DNA of 17,225 nt, from the NCBI GenBank assembly GCA_023386255.1, contig JAEWKB010000072.1, positions 1 through 17,225 of the forward strand, given 5' to 3'. The notes under the pieces were generated by a model. It was not told the DNA's origin, made no database searches, and worked only from the letters and a program-made list of their open reading frames with translations. Origin of the DNA: Bacteroidota bacterium. GTDB taxonomy: Bacteria; Bacteroidota; Bacteroidia; Flavobacteriales; Flavobacteriaceae. The position numbers were made by a program, and so were the translations under genes. Shown piece by piece: positions 15,515 to 17,225 of the stretch (its first letter is position 1; every line of letters begins with the position of its first letter).

Positions 15515-17225
15515 TTAATAATTGAACTTAAGCTGTAGCTGAAAGTTCCTGCCCGGCTCATCTACATAAAACCTTTGGCGGTTTAAGTAATCACGGTAGG
15601 AAGAATTAAAAATATTGTTGACTGAAAAATTAACTGAAGCCTGTGTTTTGCCCAAGCTAAATTGCAGGCCCGATGTAAAATGGAGCAGGTGGTAACCCTG
15701 TGGCGGCGTGCTGATGTCAACCAGCACAGGTACAAACTCCCCATCCTGCGGTATATCTGCCGTAAAATTATTATCAGGATAGCGGCCTTGCCTGAAGACG
15801 GCCTCACTGCGTACTTCCGCAAAGAAGCTGTGCCAGTCTTTTTTAGTGTAGCGGATTGTGTTGGTAATGTTGAGCGGCGGCATATCTATCAGCGGTTTGT
15901 CTTCGGTAGTATCGGTGCCGTGCACATAGGCTGCATTAAGTACATGGCTTAAACTATTGCTGATGTTCCAGGTAGTTTGCAGGTCGGCGCCGGCTAATAT
16001 AGCGTCGCACTGCCTGTAGTTAAATACAGGGAATGTACCACGTATTGTTGATTCTTCGCCCGTTGGCTCCACATAGATAAAGTTGCTGATGATGTTTAGA
16101 TAAGGCGTGACTTCGAAACTGAACCTGTCTCCGCTCTTCAGCAAAGTAGCAGAGAATTTATAAGCCTCTTCCTTCTGCATACGCAGGTTTCCCAGCTCAA
16201 TGGTGGCGTTGCTGTGATGAAGGCCGTCACTGAATAGTTCCGAAGGGTTAGGGTTACGCACGGCAAGGCCGGCATTACCCAATAATTCAAACTGGGAATT
16301 AAACCTTTTCCTGATGCCAAGGCTGGCAGAGAGGTTGTGGTACGTAAATTCAGGCCTTGTAAACCATTGGGTGCCATAATCCTGAACAATAAAATGATCA
16401 AATACGCCATTGTAACCTAAATCATCCCAACGGGTTTTCTGGTAATACTTCTGCGCCTCGATACGTGAGAAGTCATAGCGCAAGCCGGCCTCACCACTTA
16501 GGCTTTCACTAAATCGGTGTGAGATAATGCCGTACGCACCGGCATCATAGCGGTTATAATTTGGTATCAGCGGGCGCACACCGGTATCAGCGCTGGCTTC
16601 ATTGTCCTGCATAGCCGCGCTCATTCCTGCTTTAAAAGTATTGCTATTGGTTTCTTTTTTCCAGTTGGCATTAACCGAATGTGTAACCAGCGTCAGGTCA
16701 AGCGCAGGGGTATCTTCATAAGCACCACGGCGCAGGTCGAACTCCTTCCTGTTATTCAACTGGAATGCATATTGCAGCGAAAGGGTTGAGCCATCCACCC
16801 AATGTTTATTAAAGTTTGCTTTAGCCAGATGATGCTGCACTTCCTGGCGCGGCACGCTTATATCATACGTAAAAGGCTCTACTACCCCTGGTTCGCCACT
16901 GTTAATAGCACGTACAAGATCGGCAGTGCTGCCGGTATGTGTAGCTTTGGCAATACCAATTTTAGCGTTATAAAAGCTGTAAGAAAGTGAAACATCAAAA
17001 GTATCAGCCAGGTATTTTATATCACCCCCAAAATTACCTTCACGGTTGCCTGTGTTGCTTAATACATAGTCAGGGGCTTCACGGTCGCCCATATATTTAA
17101 ACGTGCCGTTTGCATTCCACGCCCATCCTTTTTCTGCGCCTTGATGTAAGCTGCTGGCCAGGGTACCGCCTCGCCCGTTGGAGTCCAGAGTAAGTATGCT
17201 ACGCCCGAACAGGGTATCTTTAAGC
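15515..17225 (-). CDS. TonB-dependent outer-membrane receptor, N-terminus beyond window edge
   Basis: This is the C-terminal 569 residues of a TonB-dependent receptor, mainly the 22-strand barrel. The frame stays open to the window edge, so the Met codon at 17092 is internal and the plug and TonB box lie outside. Barrel signs are the alternating amphipathic strands, the SLGIRKRFNSQFELLGNAGLAVRNPNPSELF stretch split over two strands, a late SVNNIFNSSYRDYL, and PGRNFQLQLKFNY ending in an aromatic residue, as needed for outer-membrane assembly. The segment NPNPSELFSDGLHHSNATIELGN and the terminal YRDYLNRQRF..PGRN resemble receptors of the ZnuD zinc group, so a metal such as zinc is possible. This is a resemblance from memory and not a proven substrate. 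It is followed after 16 bases by the lipoprotein gene. Confidence 0.92.
   Translation of the reverse strand, partial: LKDTLFGRSILTLDSNGRGGTLASSLHQGAEKGWAWNANGTFKYMGDREAPDYVLSNTGNREGNFGGDIKYLADTFDVSLSYSFYNAKIGIAKATHTGSTADLVRAINSGEPGVVEPFTYDISVPRQEVQHHLAKANFNKHWVDGSTLSLQYAFQLNNRKEFDLRRGAYEDTPALDLTLVTHSVNANWKKETNSNTFKAGMSAAMQDNEASADTGVRPLIPNYNRYDAGAYGIISHRFSESLSGEAGLRYDFSRIEAQKYYQKTRWDDLGYNGVFDHFIVQDYGTQWFTRPEFTYHNLSASLGIRKRFNSQFELLGNAGLAVRNPNPSELFSDGLHHSNATIELGNLRMQKEEAYKFSATLLKSGDRFSFEVTPYLNIISNFIYVEPTGEESTIRGTFPVFNYRQCDAILAGADLQTTWNISNSLSHVLNAAYVHGTDTTEDKPLIDMPPLNITNTIRYTKKDWHSFFAEVRSEAVFRQGRYPDNNFTADIPQDGEFVPVLVDISTPPQGYHLLHFTSGLQFSLGKTQASVNFSVNNIFNSSYRDYLNRQRFYVDEPGRNFQLQLKFNY

Noticed and set aside
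15499..15561. Upstream in-frame start that would lengthen the lipoprotein
   Set aside because: It would bury the signal peptide 21 residues in and overlap the end of the receptor gene; the lipobox distance fits the start at 15498.

Overview
The window looks like chromosome from a member of the Flavobacteriaceae, probably Flavobacterium or a close relative. The evidence is a MurF-alanine racemase fusion typical of Bacteroidetes, a large secreted metalloprotease with a C-terminal type IX secretion (T9SS) sorting domain, a periplasmic prolyl oligopeptidase of the 'Flavobacterium' type, AT-rich leaders that mostly lack Shine-Dalgarno sequences, and -7 boxes of the form TANNTTTG. No RNA genes, insertion sequences, CRISPR arrays or phage genes were seen. 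Gene density is high, and no gene-free stretch exceeds 300 bases.

Layout. (1) 1-2512, plus strand: the 3' part of a murF-alr fusion gene, then mscL. The murF part carries an in-frame TAG at 36-38, where the family has a conserved serine. (2) 2794-3783, plus strand: aspartate-semialdehyde dehydrogenase (asd), closed by a bidirectional terminator shared with the convergent gene. (3) 3848-7186, minus strand: a 1112-residue secreted reprolysin-like metalloprotease with two near-identical GEVED modules. (4) 7405-12645, plus strand: a closely packed run of a DAACS-type symporter, a DedA-family membrane protein, an FAD-dependent oxidoreductase whose start overlaps the dedA stop (ATGA), a small very AT-rich gene of unknown function, a monofunctional peptidoglycan transglycosylase (mtgA) and an LpxR-like outer-membrane lipid A deacylase overlapping mtgA by one base. 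(5) 12672-17225, minus strand: a prolyl oligopeptidase, then (upstream of it in transcription) a small lipoprotein gene and a TonB-dependent receptor cut by the window edge. The last two form an operon.

How the genes fit together. Most genes serve the cell envelope: D-Ala supply and UDP-MurNAc-pentapeptide synthesis (murF-alr), the aspartate-family branch that leads to diaminopimelate (asd), glycan polymerisation (mtgA), probable undecaprenyl-phosphate or membrane maintenance (DedA), lipid A editing (LpxR-like), osmotic safety valve (mscL), and outer-membrane uptake (TonB receptor plus lipoprotein). The two peptidases, the symporter and the receptor suggest a heterotroph living on protein and peptides.

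The window is largely ordinary core genome. The points most worth a second look are the premature stop in the essential murF-alr gene, the AT-rich orphan at 10536-10964, and the TonB receptor/lipoprotein pair, whose receptor has features reminiscent of zinc receptors. I found no convincing evidence of a new multi-gene system.
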